Assembly (NCBI RefSeq): GCF_019375555.1
Contig: NZ_JAHXDN010000010.1
Span: 31,030 to 95,029, forward strand
DNA: 64,000 nt
Source: Roseobacter insulae
GTDB taxonomy: Bacteria; Pseudomonadota; Alphaproteobacteria; Rhodobacterales; Rhodobacteraceae
Reading direction: 5' to 3'
Position 1 is the stretch's first letter; every line of letters starts with the position of its first letter. A model generated the notes under the pieces. That model was not told the origin of the DNA. It was given only the letters and a program-made list of their open reading frames with translations, and searched no databases. Positions 9,356 through 17,582 of the stretch are shown one piece after another. Position numbers and translations under genes: made by a program.

Positions 9356-10585
9356 TCAGGGGGTGAACCACAGCGGCACCCCGAAGGGCGTAGTGTTGAC
9401 CGTCGTCCCTGTCAGGCTTTCCAGAAAGGCAATAATCCGGGCAATTTCCACCTCGTCGAGTGACACCCGTTGCCTTGGCGTCGCCCGTGCCTGGCGCGCC
9501 ATCTCGCGCGCGTCCGACCGGATCACGAAATCGGTTGCGGCCAACCAGGGGACCGGTGGCAAATGGGCATCCTGCGGCTGCCAGCGTTGCCGTGCCGCCT
9601 GCGGGTCCAAATGGTGCCGGACCATCGCCTCCAAAGTCGGATAAGCGCCGTTGTGCCCATAGGGTGCCGTCAGCGCCACGTTGCGCAGCATTGGGGTGCG
9701 AAAAGCGTAGGCGTCCTCAAGCCGGTTGCTTTCCCCCATCCGCCCGACGTCCCGCGCGTAAGGGTCAAACATGCGTGTGCGTCCCGGGCCGAAGGCCGGT
9801 AGCCCAAGGGCATGGAACTTCTGATCCGACAAAAGCGATCCCGCATGGCAGTTGTCACAGCCCGCCTTGCCGTAAAACAGCCTCATGCCTTCTGCCTGCT
9901 CTGCCGTCAGCGCCGACCGGTCACCCGCCAGATAGCGGTCGAACGGGCTGTCAATGCTCGTCCATTCAATGGCCATGAAGGCGGCAAGGGCATTGGCGAT
10001 CTCGACAATCGTGACCTGCTCCGCCGTTTCGATATGGTCAAAGGCCGCGACAAACCGGACCCCGTAGTCGCGATGGGTGCGCACGCGTTTTGCTAAGATC
10101 GGCCATGCCGCATCGATCCGGTCATGGACGGCGCCGATGATTTCGTTCTCGCCCGGATTGCCGGCCATTTCAAACTGGGCGACCAGCGGGAACAGCGCCT
10201 GCGCGGCAAGCAGTGAGTTCAGGCCGCCGGGCAACCACTCCTCGGCGGGCGAATTGAACCCGTTGCCGAAAATCTCAGACCGGCTGAGCCGCCCGTCATG
10301 AAACATCACCTGCAGATCACGCGCGCCGAGGTTCCACAATCCCGGCGCGTTGCGCGGAATGCGTTTGGCAATCCGGGACGCCCCCTGCCCCGGCGTCCGC
10401 TCCGGGCCGAGCCCGCTGCCACCCTCGCCGATGCCCAGCGACAGCCCGTCGCCGGTGCCGAAATCGGGGTGGTGACAATGCGCGCAGGCAATATTGCGGT
10501 TGCCCGACAGGATGGTATCGTAGAACAGGGCATGACCCAACGCGGCCTGATCCTGATCGAATTGCAAGAAGTCCGACGGGGTCAA
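9356..10585 (-). CDS. Diheme cytochrome c peroxidase, MauG-like
   Basis: Two c-type heme motifs, CAHCH and CDNCH, separated by about 230 residues, together with a fold-typical RTPMLRN and APYGHNG stretch, identify a periplasmic diheme peroxidase of the CcpA/MauG class that reduces H2O2 or carries out related oxidations. The 5' end is unresolved. The frame stays open upstream and encodes a signal-peptide-like tail (VFSCFATAVGAG, 10603-10638), but no ATG, GTG or TTG lies in frame before the divergent gene starting at 10643. The TTG at 10585 is the nearest standard start but gives no export signal. The stop lies 3 bp from that of the convergent GH1 gene. Confidence 0.8.
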   Translation of the reverse strand: MTPSDFLQFDQDQAALGHALFYDTILSGNRNIACAHCHHPDFGTGDGLSLGIGEGGSGLGPERTPGQGASRIAKRIPRNAPGLWNLGARDLQVMFHDGRLSRSEIFGNGFNSPAEEWLPGGLNSLLAAQALFPLVAQFEMAGNPGENEIIGAVHDRIDAAWPILAKRVRTHRDYGVRFVAAFDHIETAEQVTIVEIANALAAFMAIEWTSIDSPFDRYLAGDRSALTAEQAEGMRLFYGKAGCDNCHAGSLLSDQKFHALGLPAFGPGRTRMFDPYARDVGRMGESNRLEDAYAFRTPMLRNVALTAPYGHNGAYPTLEAMVRHHLDPQAARQRWQPQDAHLPPVPWLAATDFVIRSDAREMARQARATPRQRVSLDEVEIARIIAFLESLTGTTVNTTPFGVPLWFTP

Positions 10586-10642
10586 GGCAGGCGGCAGATC
10601 CCCCGCCCCGACCGCCGTGGCAAAACAGGAGAAGACAACCCC

Positions 10643-11113
10643 ATGCGCGCGATACTTTTTGCCTGCGCCATGCTTGCGACCCCGGCCCTTGCGGAGATCG
10701 AAGCGGCGCGCGACATGATGGAAGAGGGTCGTTTCGAAGAGGCTTACGACGCGCTGTGGCCAGCGGCCCGGTCCGGCAACGCCGACGCGGAGGAACTGAT
10801 CGGTGTGATGTACGCGATGGGCCTCGGGGTGCCGCGCGACGACCAGCGGGCGTTCGAATGGTACCTGCGGTCGGCGATGAAGGGGCACCCGGGCGCGCAA
10901 TCCGGTGTCGGCTGGTACTACGAGGTCGGGCGCGGGCTGCCCAGCCCTGATCTGGTGCGCGCCTACATGTGGTACACGCTCTCGGCCATCGGCGGTGACC
11001 CCGACGCGGCGATCAGTCTTGAAGAGGTTGTCAAGAAAATGACGGCTGAGGAAATCGGGAAAGCGCATGTCCTGGTGGCCGACTACAAGGTCTGGATGTA
11101 TCCGTTTCGGTAA
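10643..11113 (+). CDS. Secreted Sel1-repeat protein
   Basis: This 156-residue protein has a signal peptide ending ATPALA (about residue 17) followed by Sel1-like helical repeats (GNADAEELIGVMYAMGLGV, then GHPGAQSGVGWYYEVGRGL), ending with a YMWYTLSA segment typical of bacterial Sel1 proteins. Such repeats mediate protein contacts; no enzymatic role is visible. The ATG has an AGGAG site 11 bp upstream. It is divergent from the diheme peroxidase, which it may accompany in the periplasm, although that link is only positional. Confidence 0.82.
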   Translation: MRAILFACAMLATPALAEIEAARDMMEEGRFEEAYDALWPAARSGNADAEELIGVMYAMGLGVPRDDQRAFEWYLRSAMKGHPGAQSGVGWYYEVGRGLPSPDLVRAYMWYTLSAIGGDPDAAISLEEVVKKMTAEEIGKAHVLVADYKVWMYPFR

Positions 11114-11116
11114 AGG

Positions 11117-11143
11117 CGGGGCGACAGAACACATGCCGCCCCG
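11117..11143. terminator. Hairpin between convergent genes, possible bidirectional terminator
   Basis: Perfect 7-bp arms CGGGGCG (11117-11123) and CGCCCCG (11137-11143) enclose a 13-nt loop in the 37-bp gap between the Sel1 gene and the TRAP binding-protein gene, which end towards each other. There is no clear T-run on either side, so termination activity is uncertain. Confidence 0.4.
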
Positions 11144-11150
11144 ACCCTGA

Positions 11151-12209
11151 TCAGTTGAGGTCTGCGGCCCGGGCGGCATTGACCTCTGCTTCGGCCTCGG
11201 CCACGGCGGTGGTCAGCGCGTCGAACACTTCCTCGCCCCGCCCGACATTGCCTTTGAACCAGTCATAAACCGGTGCCGCGGAGTCCTTGAAAGCGGCTTT
11301 CTGTTCGGGTGTCGGCACGTAAAGATCGCCACCTTCCGCCACGAACTGCTCGTAAGCGGCAATGGATTTACGCTTGGGCGAGGCAAAGGTCGCCTGCTGC
11401 AACGCGCTGAAACCATCGACGATCACCCGGCGCAGATCTTCCGGCATCTCCTTGAACTTGGCGTTGTTCATCCACCATAGCGCGCCCATGTAGGCATGCC
11501 CGTCCAGGGTGACGTACTTCAGGCCCGCGTCGGGGAATTTCATCCCCATGATGTCGGTGATGCCGTTCTTGGACCCTTCGACCACGCCGGTCTGGAACGA
11601 GGTGAAGAGCTCCGGCCACGGGATCGGTGTCGGCGCGGCCCCAAGGGCCTTCACAAGCTCTTGCGGCAGGTCGGCAACCACGGTGCGGATTTTCAGGCCC
11701 GCCATATCCGCAGGCTCGGCCACGCGGCGCTTGGTATTGGCAAAGTTGCGCCATCCGCCGGTGTTGCCGATCGTCATCAGGCGGATCGTGTCGCCGGAGT
11801 CCTCCAGCGCCATGGCGCGCAGCTTGCGGGTGAAATCCCCGGTCAGGACAGCTTCTGCAATGCGGTCGTCGGCCATCAGATAGGGCAGATCAAGCACCTG
11901 CACGTAAGGGAAGATGCCGGACGCCCCGCCGGACGTGGAAATATAAACATCCACGGTGCCGTCAGCCACACCCTGAAGGCATTCCGCGCCGTTACCGCAA
12001 AGCTGCGTGCCAATAAAGAGCTCCACTTCGATTGCGCCGTTAGAGGCTGCTTCGACGTAGTTCTTGAAAACGATGAGGCCGTCGTAGTCTTCATCGTTTT
12101 CGTTGGAATTGGCAGTGGCGCGGATCGTGTAATCTGCCGCGGCCGCCGCCATCGCCGATCCGGCCAGCATGGCCGCAACGGTCAGTGTTTTCAGCGTTTT
12201 TTTCAGCAT
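11151..12209 (-). CDS. TRAP transporter substrate-binding protein (DctP family)
   Basis: This 352-residue periplasmic binding protein has a signal peptide ending AMAAAAA (about residue 25) and DctP features, including GTQLCGNGAECLQGVADGTVD and the ligand-arginine region LKIRTV. TRAP binding proteins bind organic acids or related anions and deliver them to DctQM. The start has an AGGGAGAAAG ribosome binding site. Last gene of a leftward operon that begins with a flavin monooxygenase gene, so its ligand is likely the substrate of that pathway. The substrate itself cannot be read from sequence. Confidence 0.9.
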   Translation of the reverse strand: MLKKTLKTLTVAAMLAGSAMAAAAADYTIRATANSNENDEDYDGLIVFKNYVEAASNGAIEVELFIGTQLCGNGAECLQGVADGTVDVYISTSGGASGIFPYVQVLDLPYLMADDRIAEAVLTGDFTRKLRAMALEDSGDTIRLMTIGNTGGWRNFANTKRRVAEPADMAGLKIRTVVADLPQELVKALGAAPTPIPWPELFTSFQTGVVEGSKNGITDIMGMKFPDAGLKYVTLDGHAYMGALWWMNNAKFKEMPEDLRRVIVDGFSALQQATFASPKRKSIAAYEQFVAEGGDLYVPTPEQKAAFKDSAAPVYDWFKGNVGRGEEVFDALTTAVAEAEAEVNAARAADLN

Positions 12210-12234
12210 TAAGCTTTCTCCCTTTGGATTTCAG

Positions 12235-13524
12235 TTAATTTGCAAAGCCCGTCAGTCGCGGGATTGTCATGGATATTGCCGGGACATAGGTAATGAGGAA
12301 AATCACCACCACCTCGACCGCGAGAAACGGCAGGATCGCCTTGGAGATCGTCTCCACCCGCTCACCCGAGACCGACGAGGCGACAAAGAGCACCAGGCCC
12401 ATGGGCGGTGTCGCCAACCCCACGGTGAGGTTCACGCTCATGATGATCGCGAAATGGATCGGGTCAACGCCGAGGCTGACGAAGATCGGGCCAAGGATGG
12501 GACCGAGAATGATGATCGCCGGGCCGGCATCAAGAAACATACCGACCACGAAGAGCAACAGGTTGATGAGGAACAGCAGAATGAGCGGGTTGCTCGTCAG
12601 GCTCAGCACAAACTCTGCCATCGCCTCTGGCGCGTGGCTCAGGCTGACAACGGTCTTGAAGGCCATGGCGGCGCCCACCAGCAGCAGCACGACCGCCGAG
12701 GTGATGCCCGCGCGGTTCAGCACATCCGGCAGGTCGCCGAGCTTGAGCGTGCGCATGACGAAGATGCCGATGAAAAGCGCGTAAGCGACAGCGACGGCCG
12801 CGGCTTCGGTCGGGGTGAAGACACCGGCGAGAATACCGCCCAGAATGATCACCGGCGTCATCAGCGGAAAGAACGCTTTGAGACTGGCCTGCCCGCGTTC
12901 CCCCCACGAGTGCTTCTTGGTAGCGACCGGAAAATCGTATTTATCCGCCTGGAACTTGACCATCAGCATCAGGCCAAGACCCACGAGCACACCCGGCACG
13001 ATCCCCGCAAGGAACAGGGCCGCCACGCTTTCTCCCATGACATAGGCGTAGATGATCATGATGCCGGAGGGCGGAATGATCGGACCGATCACCGAGCTGG
13101 CCGCCGTGATGGCCGCCGCGAACCGCCGGGTGTAGCCCTGCTTCTCCATCGCGGGGATCAGCATGGACCCCAGGGCGGAGGTATCCGCAACAGCCGATCC
13201 CGACAGCCCTGCAAAGAGCATCGAGGACAGGATGTTTACATGCGCCAGACCCCCGCGGAAGTGGCCCATCATCGCCTGGGAAAACTCCACAAGGCGCATC
13301 GTGATGCCGCCCCGGTTCATCAGCTCGCCCGCGAGCATGAAGAACGGGATCGCCATCAGCGGAAAGCTGTCCATCCCATTGTAAAGGTTGCGATACAGCA
13401 GGGTGATGTCATTTTCCTGACCATTGAGCCACAGCAGGATGCCGGGCGCGGCCAGAAGGCCGAAAAACACCGGCAGGCCGATCATCAGGAACACAAGGAA
13501 AAGCGGCAGGAACCAGACCAGCAT
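12235..13524 (-). CDS. TRAP transporter large permease (DctM family)
   Basis: This 429-residue integral membrane protein has about 12 hydrophobic helices, with DctM motifs such as PFFMLAGELMNRGG, SGSAVADTSALGS and GPIIPPSGIMIIYAY. It is the sodium-coupled transport subunit. Its start overlaps the stop of the DctQ gene at 13524 and it lies 25 bp upstream of the dctP-type gene. Confidence 0.93.
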   Translation of the reverse strand: MLVWFLPLFLVFLMIGLPVFFGLLAAPGILLWLNGQENDITLLYRNLYNGMDSFPLMAIPFFMLAGELMNRGGITMRLVEFSQAMMGHFRGGLAHVNILSSMLFAGLSGSAVADTSALGSMLIPAMEKQGYTRRFAAAITAASSVIGPIIPPSGIMIIYAYVMGESVAALFLAGIVPGVLVGLGLMLMVKFQADKYDFPVATKKHSWGERGQASLKAFFPLMTPVIILGGILAGVFTPTEAAAVAVAYALFIGIFVMRTLKLGDLPDVLNRAGITSAVVLLLVGAAMAFKTVVSLSHAPEAMAEFVLSLTSNPLILLFLINLLLFVVGMFLDAGPAIIILGPILGPIFVSLGVDPIHFAIIMSVNLTVGLATPPMGLVLFVASSVSGERVETISKAILPFLAVEVVVIFLITYVPAISMTIPRLTGFAN

Positions 13525-14114
13525 TATTCAGCTCCCACCTGTTCTTCGAGGGAGATGGCGGGCAGATGATCCCCGCCCCCCATCATTCTCACCAACGCCC
13601 GCAGGATCAGCTCGATATTCACCGAGATCAGCAACACGATGCCCACCAGCAGGGACGCCATCATCCAGCTGCGCGGGACCCGCAACCAGCTCTCGAAGGC
13701 GAAATCGGTTGGCACATAGAGCGAGGCGGTCGCGAATTTCCCTGCAAAGCCAGTGACCTCCGACCATCCGATCTCCACCGCGACCACCAGAACGCCAAGG
13801 CTGACGAACAGCAACAACAAGCTGATCAGGGCACCAACGCGCGTCGGCAGCAACCGGATCAGCGTATCAATGGCCACGAAACCGCCGCGCCGGAAGGCCG
13901 TGGGGGCCATCAGCCCGGTCATCCACAACATGCAGAACCGCGCAGCTTCGTCCGGCCACGGAAGCGCGTTGTTCAGAACGTACCTGTAGAAAACCTGAAT
14001 GAGGATCGCGACGACCATCGCGGCCACCGCAAACACACCAATAGCCCGGCCCAGCGTCAGCAGGGCCTCATTGACCAGCCGGAGCGGTGTCATCACCGCC
14101 AGCAATGCTCCCAT
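13524..14114 (-). CDS. TRAP transporter small permease (DctQ family)
   Basis: This 196-residue four-helix membrane protein has the DctQ signature VFYRYVLNNALPWPDEAARFCMLW. The ATG at 14114 is chosen because GGAGGAGG lies 9 bp upstream; the longer frame to 14177 adds a hydrophilic leader unlike the family. It overlaps the DctM gene by one base. Confidence 0.9.
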   Translation of the reverse strand: MGALLAVMTPLRLVNEALLTLGRAIGVFAVAAMVVAILIQVFYRYVLNNALPWPDEAARFCMLWMTGLMAPTAFRRGGFVAIDTLIRLLPTRVGALISLLLLFVSLGVLVVAVEIGWSEVTGFAGKFATASLYVPTDFAFESWLRVPRSWMMASLLVGIVLLISVNIELILRALVRMMGGGDHLPAISLEEQVGAE

Positions 14115-14195
14115 TGTCGGAGCCTCCTCCCTTACGCCCGGGTATTCCGGATCGCACCGCGCAGGTTTTCCCTGCACGTTTCATTCGTTGGCCTT

Positions 14196-14723
14196 TCAGG
14201 CCTTTTTGTCAAACGCTCTGAAACGCCCCTGGCAAAAAATCAACGCCTCCCCCTCCCGGGAAGCGGCTGACAGGACGCGGCCCAGGACAATCGCGTGATC
14301 GCCTGCGTCGTGAATTTGATATGTGCTGCATTCGAACCGGGCCAGACAGTCGCCCAGCAACGGCACACCCTGCGCGTTCAGTTGTACGTCCAGCCCGTCG
14401 AAGGCCTGCGCGGAGCGGGCAAAACCCATCGCGATTTCCTCGTGCTCCGAGGCCATCACGTGAATCGCAAAATGCTTGGCGGCCGCGAAATGCGCGTATC
14501 TGCTGGAGGATTTTGCCGGGCTCCACATGACCAGCGGCGGATCCATTGAAATGCTGGAGAATGAATTCGCGGTCATCCCGATAGGCCCCTGCGCGGTTTG
14601 CGCCGTCACCACCGTCACACCAGTGGTGAACTGGCCAAGGGCGTCGCGAAACTGGCGCTGGGTTTCGGCGCCAGGCATGAACTGGCGCATCTGAGTCAAT
14701 TGTCGTGATCCATCGGCCATCAT
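14196..14723 (-). CDS. Flavin reductase domain protein
   Basis: This 175-residue protein of the flavin reductase/HpaC-like family shows FRDALGQFTTGVTVVTA, GMTANSFSSISMDPPLVMWS and the closing region. Such enzymes reduce FMN or FAD with NAD(P)H and pass the reduced flavin to a partner monooxygenase. The partner is almost certainly the LLM-family protein two genes upstream. The start overlaps the stop of the aldo/keto reductase gene (14720-14723). Cofactor preference is not visible. Confidence 0.88.
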   Translation of the reverse strand: MMADGSRQLTQMRQFMPGAETQRQFRDALGQFTTGVTVVTAQTAQGPIGMTANSFSSISMDPPLVMWSPAKSSSRYAHFAAAKHFAIHVMASEHEEIAMGFARSAQAFDGLDVQLNAQGVPLLGDCLARFECSTYQIHDAGDHAIVLGRVLSAASREGEALIFCQGRFRAFDKKA

Positions 14724-15610
14724 GGCACCTCCTGGCCGTTAGCGGCCTCATAGAGTTCGAACCAGGTTTCGCGGTCCATCTCGACTGTCAGCGCGTCGCT
14801 GAAGGTTGCGATCCGCGACAGGGTGTTGGTGCCCATCACTGGCAGGATGGTCGCCGGATGCGCCAGCAACCACGCCACGGCCACCGCCGCCCGATCGACC
14901 CCCTGCATGGCCGCAACAGCATCCATTTTCGCCGCCACCGGGCTGTTTCCCGTCATCAGGCTGCCGCCGCCCAAAGGCGACCACGCCATCGGGCTGATCT
15001 TGTGCTGCTGCAAATGCGCCAGATCACCGTTCGTAAAGCTGTCGCGCGCCGCCAGCGATAGCTCTATCTGATTGGTCACGAGGCGGTTCTGCATGGTGGA
15101 TTGCAGCAAATCCCAGTCCCACGGGCGGAAGTTGGACACACCGGCGGCGCGGATCTTGCCGCTCCCGATCAGGTCATCCAGCGCGCCACCGGTTTCGGCG
15201 GCATCCATCATCGGGTCAGGACGGTGAATGAGCAAAAGGTCGATCTGCTCGATCCCCATGTGGGTCAGAGAAGCCTCGACCGATGCGCGAACATGTGCGG
15301 CAGAGGTGTCATAATACTTTACCCTCCTGTCCGAATATTTGCCGATGGGCGCAACGATGTCGCACTTTGTCACGATCTCCAGCTGGTCACGCAAATCGGG
15401 GCTTTGCCTGAGGCAGGCCCCCAGCACCTCTTCGGCCGCGTAACCGCCGTAGATGTCGGCCTGATCCATGGTCGTGATGCCCTGCGCAAGACAGGCGTCA
15501 ATCTTGGCGCGGACATGGGCGGGCGAGGTGTCAGGATCATCCGCCAGACGCCACATGCCGTAAACGATGCGGCTGAAGTCGATGGTTTCGGAAAGGGCGA
15601 CACGATCCAT
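14720..15610 (-). CDS. Aldo/keto reductase
   Basis: This 296-residue TIM-barrel oxidoreductase resembles the YdhF subgroup. The catalytic tetrad is visible as Asp and Tyr in MDQADIYGGY, Lys in VTKCD and His in LLIHRPDP, followed by GVSNFRPWDW and a C-terminal NADPH-binding region (LPVMGTN). It probably reduces an aldehyde or ketone formed by the co-encoded monooxygenase. It overlaps both neighbours by 1-4 bp, so the three redox genes are translationally coupled. Confidence 0.9.
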   Translation of the reverse strand: MDRVALSETIDFSRIVYGMWRLADDPDTSPAHVRAKIDACLAQGITTMDQADIYGGYAAEEVLGACLRQSPDLRDQLEIVTKCDIVAPIGKYSDRRVKYYDTSAAHVRASVEASLTHMGIEQIDLLLIHRPDPMMDAAETGGALDDLIGSGKIRAAGVSNFRPWDWDLLQSTMQNRLVTNQIELSLAARDSFTNGDLAHLQQHKISPMAWSPLGGGSLMTGNSPVAAKMDAVAAMQGVDRAAVAVAWLLAHPATILPVMGTNTLSRIATFSDALTVEMDRETWFELYEAANGQEVP

Positions 15611-16764
15611 CAGCGGCGTTCTCCTGCGGCCAGAGGTGTGTTTGGCGCCGATGCGGGGACGCGTCCGTAAGCTTCCGGCAGAGAGCAGGTCTTAAGGTGC
15701 GGCATGACCAGACGGCCGAAATGCTCTGCTTCGTCGATATGCGGGTAACCAGAGAAGATGAAGGCCCGGATGCCCATTTTCCGGTAGGCTTCGATTTCCG
15801 ACAGCACCTGGTCGGCAGAGCCGACAAGCGCCGCGCCGCACCCGGAGCGCGCCCGGCCAACCCCCGTCCACAGATGTGGCTCGACGTATCCGAACTCATC
15901 CGCGATATCGCGGTTCTTGGACTGATGCGACACACCAAGCGAGGTGGAATCCAACGCCCGCTCGCGGATCTTGCGGCCATAGTCGTCATCCAGCTTGGAG
16001 ACGATGTAATCGGCGTATTCCTTCGCCTCGGCCTCGGTGTCTCGCACGATCATATGCACCCGCAACCCGTAATCCAGCGTCCGGCCCTTTTCGGCGGCCC
16101 GCGCGTGGACCGCTTGCATGCGGCCCGCGATTGCGTCTTTGGGTTCGGGCCACATCAGGTAAACGTCACAATGTTCGGCGCACAGATCCAGCGCGGCGGG
16201 CGAATACCCCCCGAAATAGAGCAACGGCCCCCCTGTCTGATACGGCCGCGCCGGGTCAGAGGTCACTTTTTCCAGCTGGTAGACCTCGCCCTGATGATCA
16301 ATCTCATCCCGGGTCCACGCCTGCTTGAGAATCTCCACCACCTCGCGCGAGCGTTGATAGCGATAGGTGCTGTCGGCCTTCTCGCCGGGAAAGTCCGAAC
16401 TGATGATATTCACCGTCAACCGGCCTTCGAGCATATGGTCGAGGGTGGCAATGGTGCGGGCCAGCATGATCGGCTGCATTTCACCGCAGCGCACCGCGGC
16501 CAGCAGGTTGATCTTGGACGTGATGGGCGCACAACCTGCCACGAAGCTCAGCGTGTCCTGCCCGACCTGGTAGGATGACGGGCACAGGATATTGCGAAAT
16601 CCCTGTGCTTCGGCTGTTTTGACAATGTCCGAGCAGTGCTTCCAAGATGAGCGCAGATCGCCATCCGGCACGCCAAGAAACTGGTAGTCATCCGAGCAAA
16701 GCGCCGAAAACCAAGAGACTTCTGCCGCGTCCAGATCGCCTGAGGTTACCGGCACGATCGTCAT
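15610..16764 (-). CDS. LLM-class flavin-dependent monooxygenase, SsuD-like
   Basis: This 384-residue protein is related to alkanesulfonate monooxygenase SsuD, which uses reduced FMN and O2 to split C-S bonds. The late motif YVEPHLWTGVGRARSG, the segment ALVGSADQV and the ending SGYPHIDEAEHFG match SsuD closely. The usual SsuD segment NVVNGGDP is replaced by NIISSDFPGE, which may change the substrate. First gene of a leftward operon with an aldo/keto reductase, a flavin reductase and a TRAP transporter. Sulfonate use is an inference; SsuD-like enzymes of other specificity exist. Confidence 0.88.
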   Translation of the reverse strand: MTIVPVTSGDLDAAEVSWFSALCSDDYQFLGVPDGDLRSSWKHCSDIVKTAEAQGFRNILCPSSYQVGQDTLSFVAGCAPITSKINLLAAVRCGEMQPIMLARTIATLDHMLEGRLTVNIISSDFPGEKADSTYRYQRSREVVEILKQAWTRDEIDHQGEVYQLEKVTSDPARPYQTGGPLLYFGGYSPAALDLCAEHCDVYLMWPEPKDAIAGRMQAVHARAAEKGRTLDYGLRVHMIVRDTEAEAKEYADYIVSKLDDDYGRKIRERALDSTSLGVSHQSKNRDIADEFGYVEPHLWTGVGRARSGCGAALVGSADQVLSEIEAYRKMGIRAFIFSGYPHIDEAEHFGRLVMPHLKTCSLPEAYGRVPASAPNTPLAAGERR

Positions 16765-16800
16765 GTATTTCCCTTTGTACGAACGGTGTTGATTTCCTCT

Positions 16801-16841
16801 TGAATAGCATTCGCAACATGGTAGATCAATGGTGTATCAAT
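16801..16841. promoter_or_regulatory. Promoter of the monooxygenase operon with tandem 11-bp repeats
   Basis: On the minus strand, TTGATC (16824-16829) and TATTCA (16801-16806) are spaced 17 bp apart, a good sigma-70 type promoter reading into the monooxygenase gene. Two adjacent near-identical 11-mers, GGTAGATCAAT (16820-16830) and GGTGTATCAAT (16831-16841), overlap the -35 box and are a likely operator for the divergent GntR-type regulator. Confidence 0.5.
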
Positions 16842-16864
16842 TTTAATTCACGGCCTTCCGGATC

Positions 16865-17572
16865 ATGGCTCCCCCACAGCAGAACGCCAACGCCCTGCCG
16901 AAGTACATCCAGCTGAGCGAACTGCTCATCCGGGACATAGATGCGGGCCGCCTGCTGGATGGCGAGCGCCTGCCGCCGGAGCGTGAAATGGCGGTATCGT
17001 TGAACACCTCCATCGGCACCCTGCGCAAAGCGCTGGCAGATCTGGAAAGCAAAGGCCTGCTGCGCCGCGTACAGGGGTCGGGCAACTATATTCAGAAGTC
17101 GGCGAAGGCGGCGGGCGTCTACGCGATGTTCCGGCTGGAGCTTATGTCCGGCGGCGGCCTGCCCACCGCGCGGATCCTGTCGGCCCGCTGCCAGGAAAAG
17201 TCGGCCGACCTGCCGCAATTCGGTGCCAGCCCGCGTGCGACACGCATCCGTCGGCAGCGCTACCTGAATGATGTAGCAATCGCGGTGGAGGAGATCTGGC
17301 TGGATGCCAGTGTCGGCGAACTGAGCAGCGAAATGCTGTCTGATTCCCTTTACCAGACCTACCTCAAACGGCTGAACTTCTGGATCACACGCGCCGAAGA
17401 CCGGGTCAGCATCGGCAAACTGCCCGACTGGACTCCGCCCGGTTTCGGGAGCCCGGGCACCACGAGCGGCTACATCGAGCGGTTCAGCTGGTCAGACCAG
17501 CCCCACCCCATTGAATTCTCACGCACGTGGTTCGATACGACCAAAGCCGTCTACGTGCAGCGGCTGAAGTAA
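16865..17572 (+). CDS. GntR-family regulator with UTRA domain
   Basis: This 235-residue regulator has an N-terminal winged helix-turn-helix (residues 14-78, PPEREMAVSLNTSIGTLRKALADLESKGLLRR split by the family core) and a C-terminal UTRA-type ligand domain as in HutC. It is divergent from the monooxygenase/TRAP operon and 10 bp upstream of the Gfo/Idh/MocA gene, so it likely controls both in response to the imported compound. Family is certain; ligand is unknown. Confidence 0.88.
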   Translation: MAPPQQNANALPKYIQLSELLIRDIDAGRLLDGERLPPEREMAVSLNTSIGTLRKALADLESKGLLRRVQGSGNYIQKSAKAAGVYAMFRLELMSGGGLPTARILSARCQEKSADLPQFGASPRATRIRRQRYLNDVAIAVEEIWLDASVGELSSEMLSDSLYQTYLKRLNFWITRAEDRVSIGKLPDWTPPGFGSPGTTSGYIERFSWSDQPHPIEFSRTWFDTTKAVYVQRLK

Positions 17573-17582
17573 GGACATCCAA

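Noticed and set aside
10646..11179. N-terminal extension of the diheme peroxidase frame to 11179
   Set aside because: It lies antisense to the well-supported Sel1 gene and its translation is rich in Arg, His and Pro without domain features.
12169..13569. 466-residue plus-strand open frame
   Set aside because: Shadow of the DctM gene; composition (His, Asp, Arg, Gln) is that of an antisense frame.
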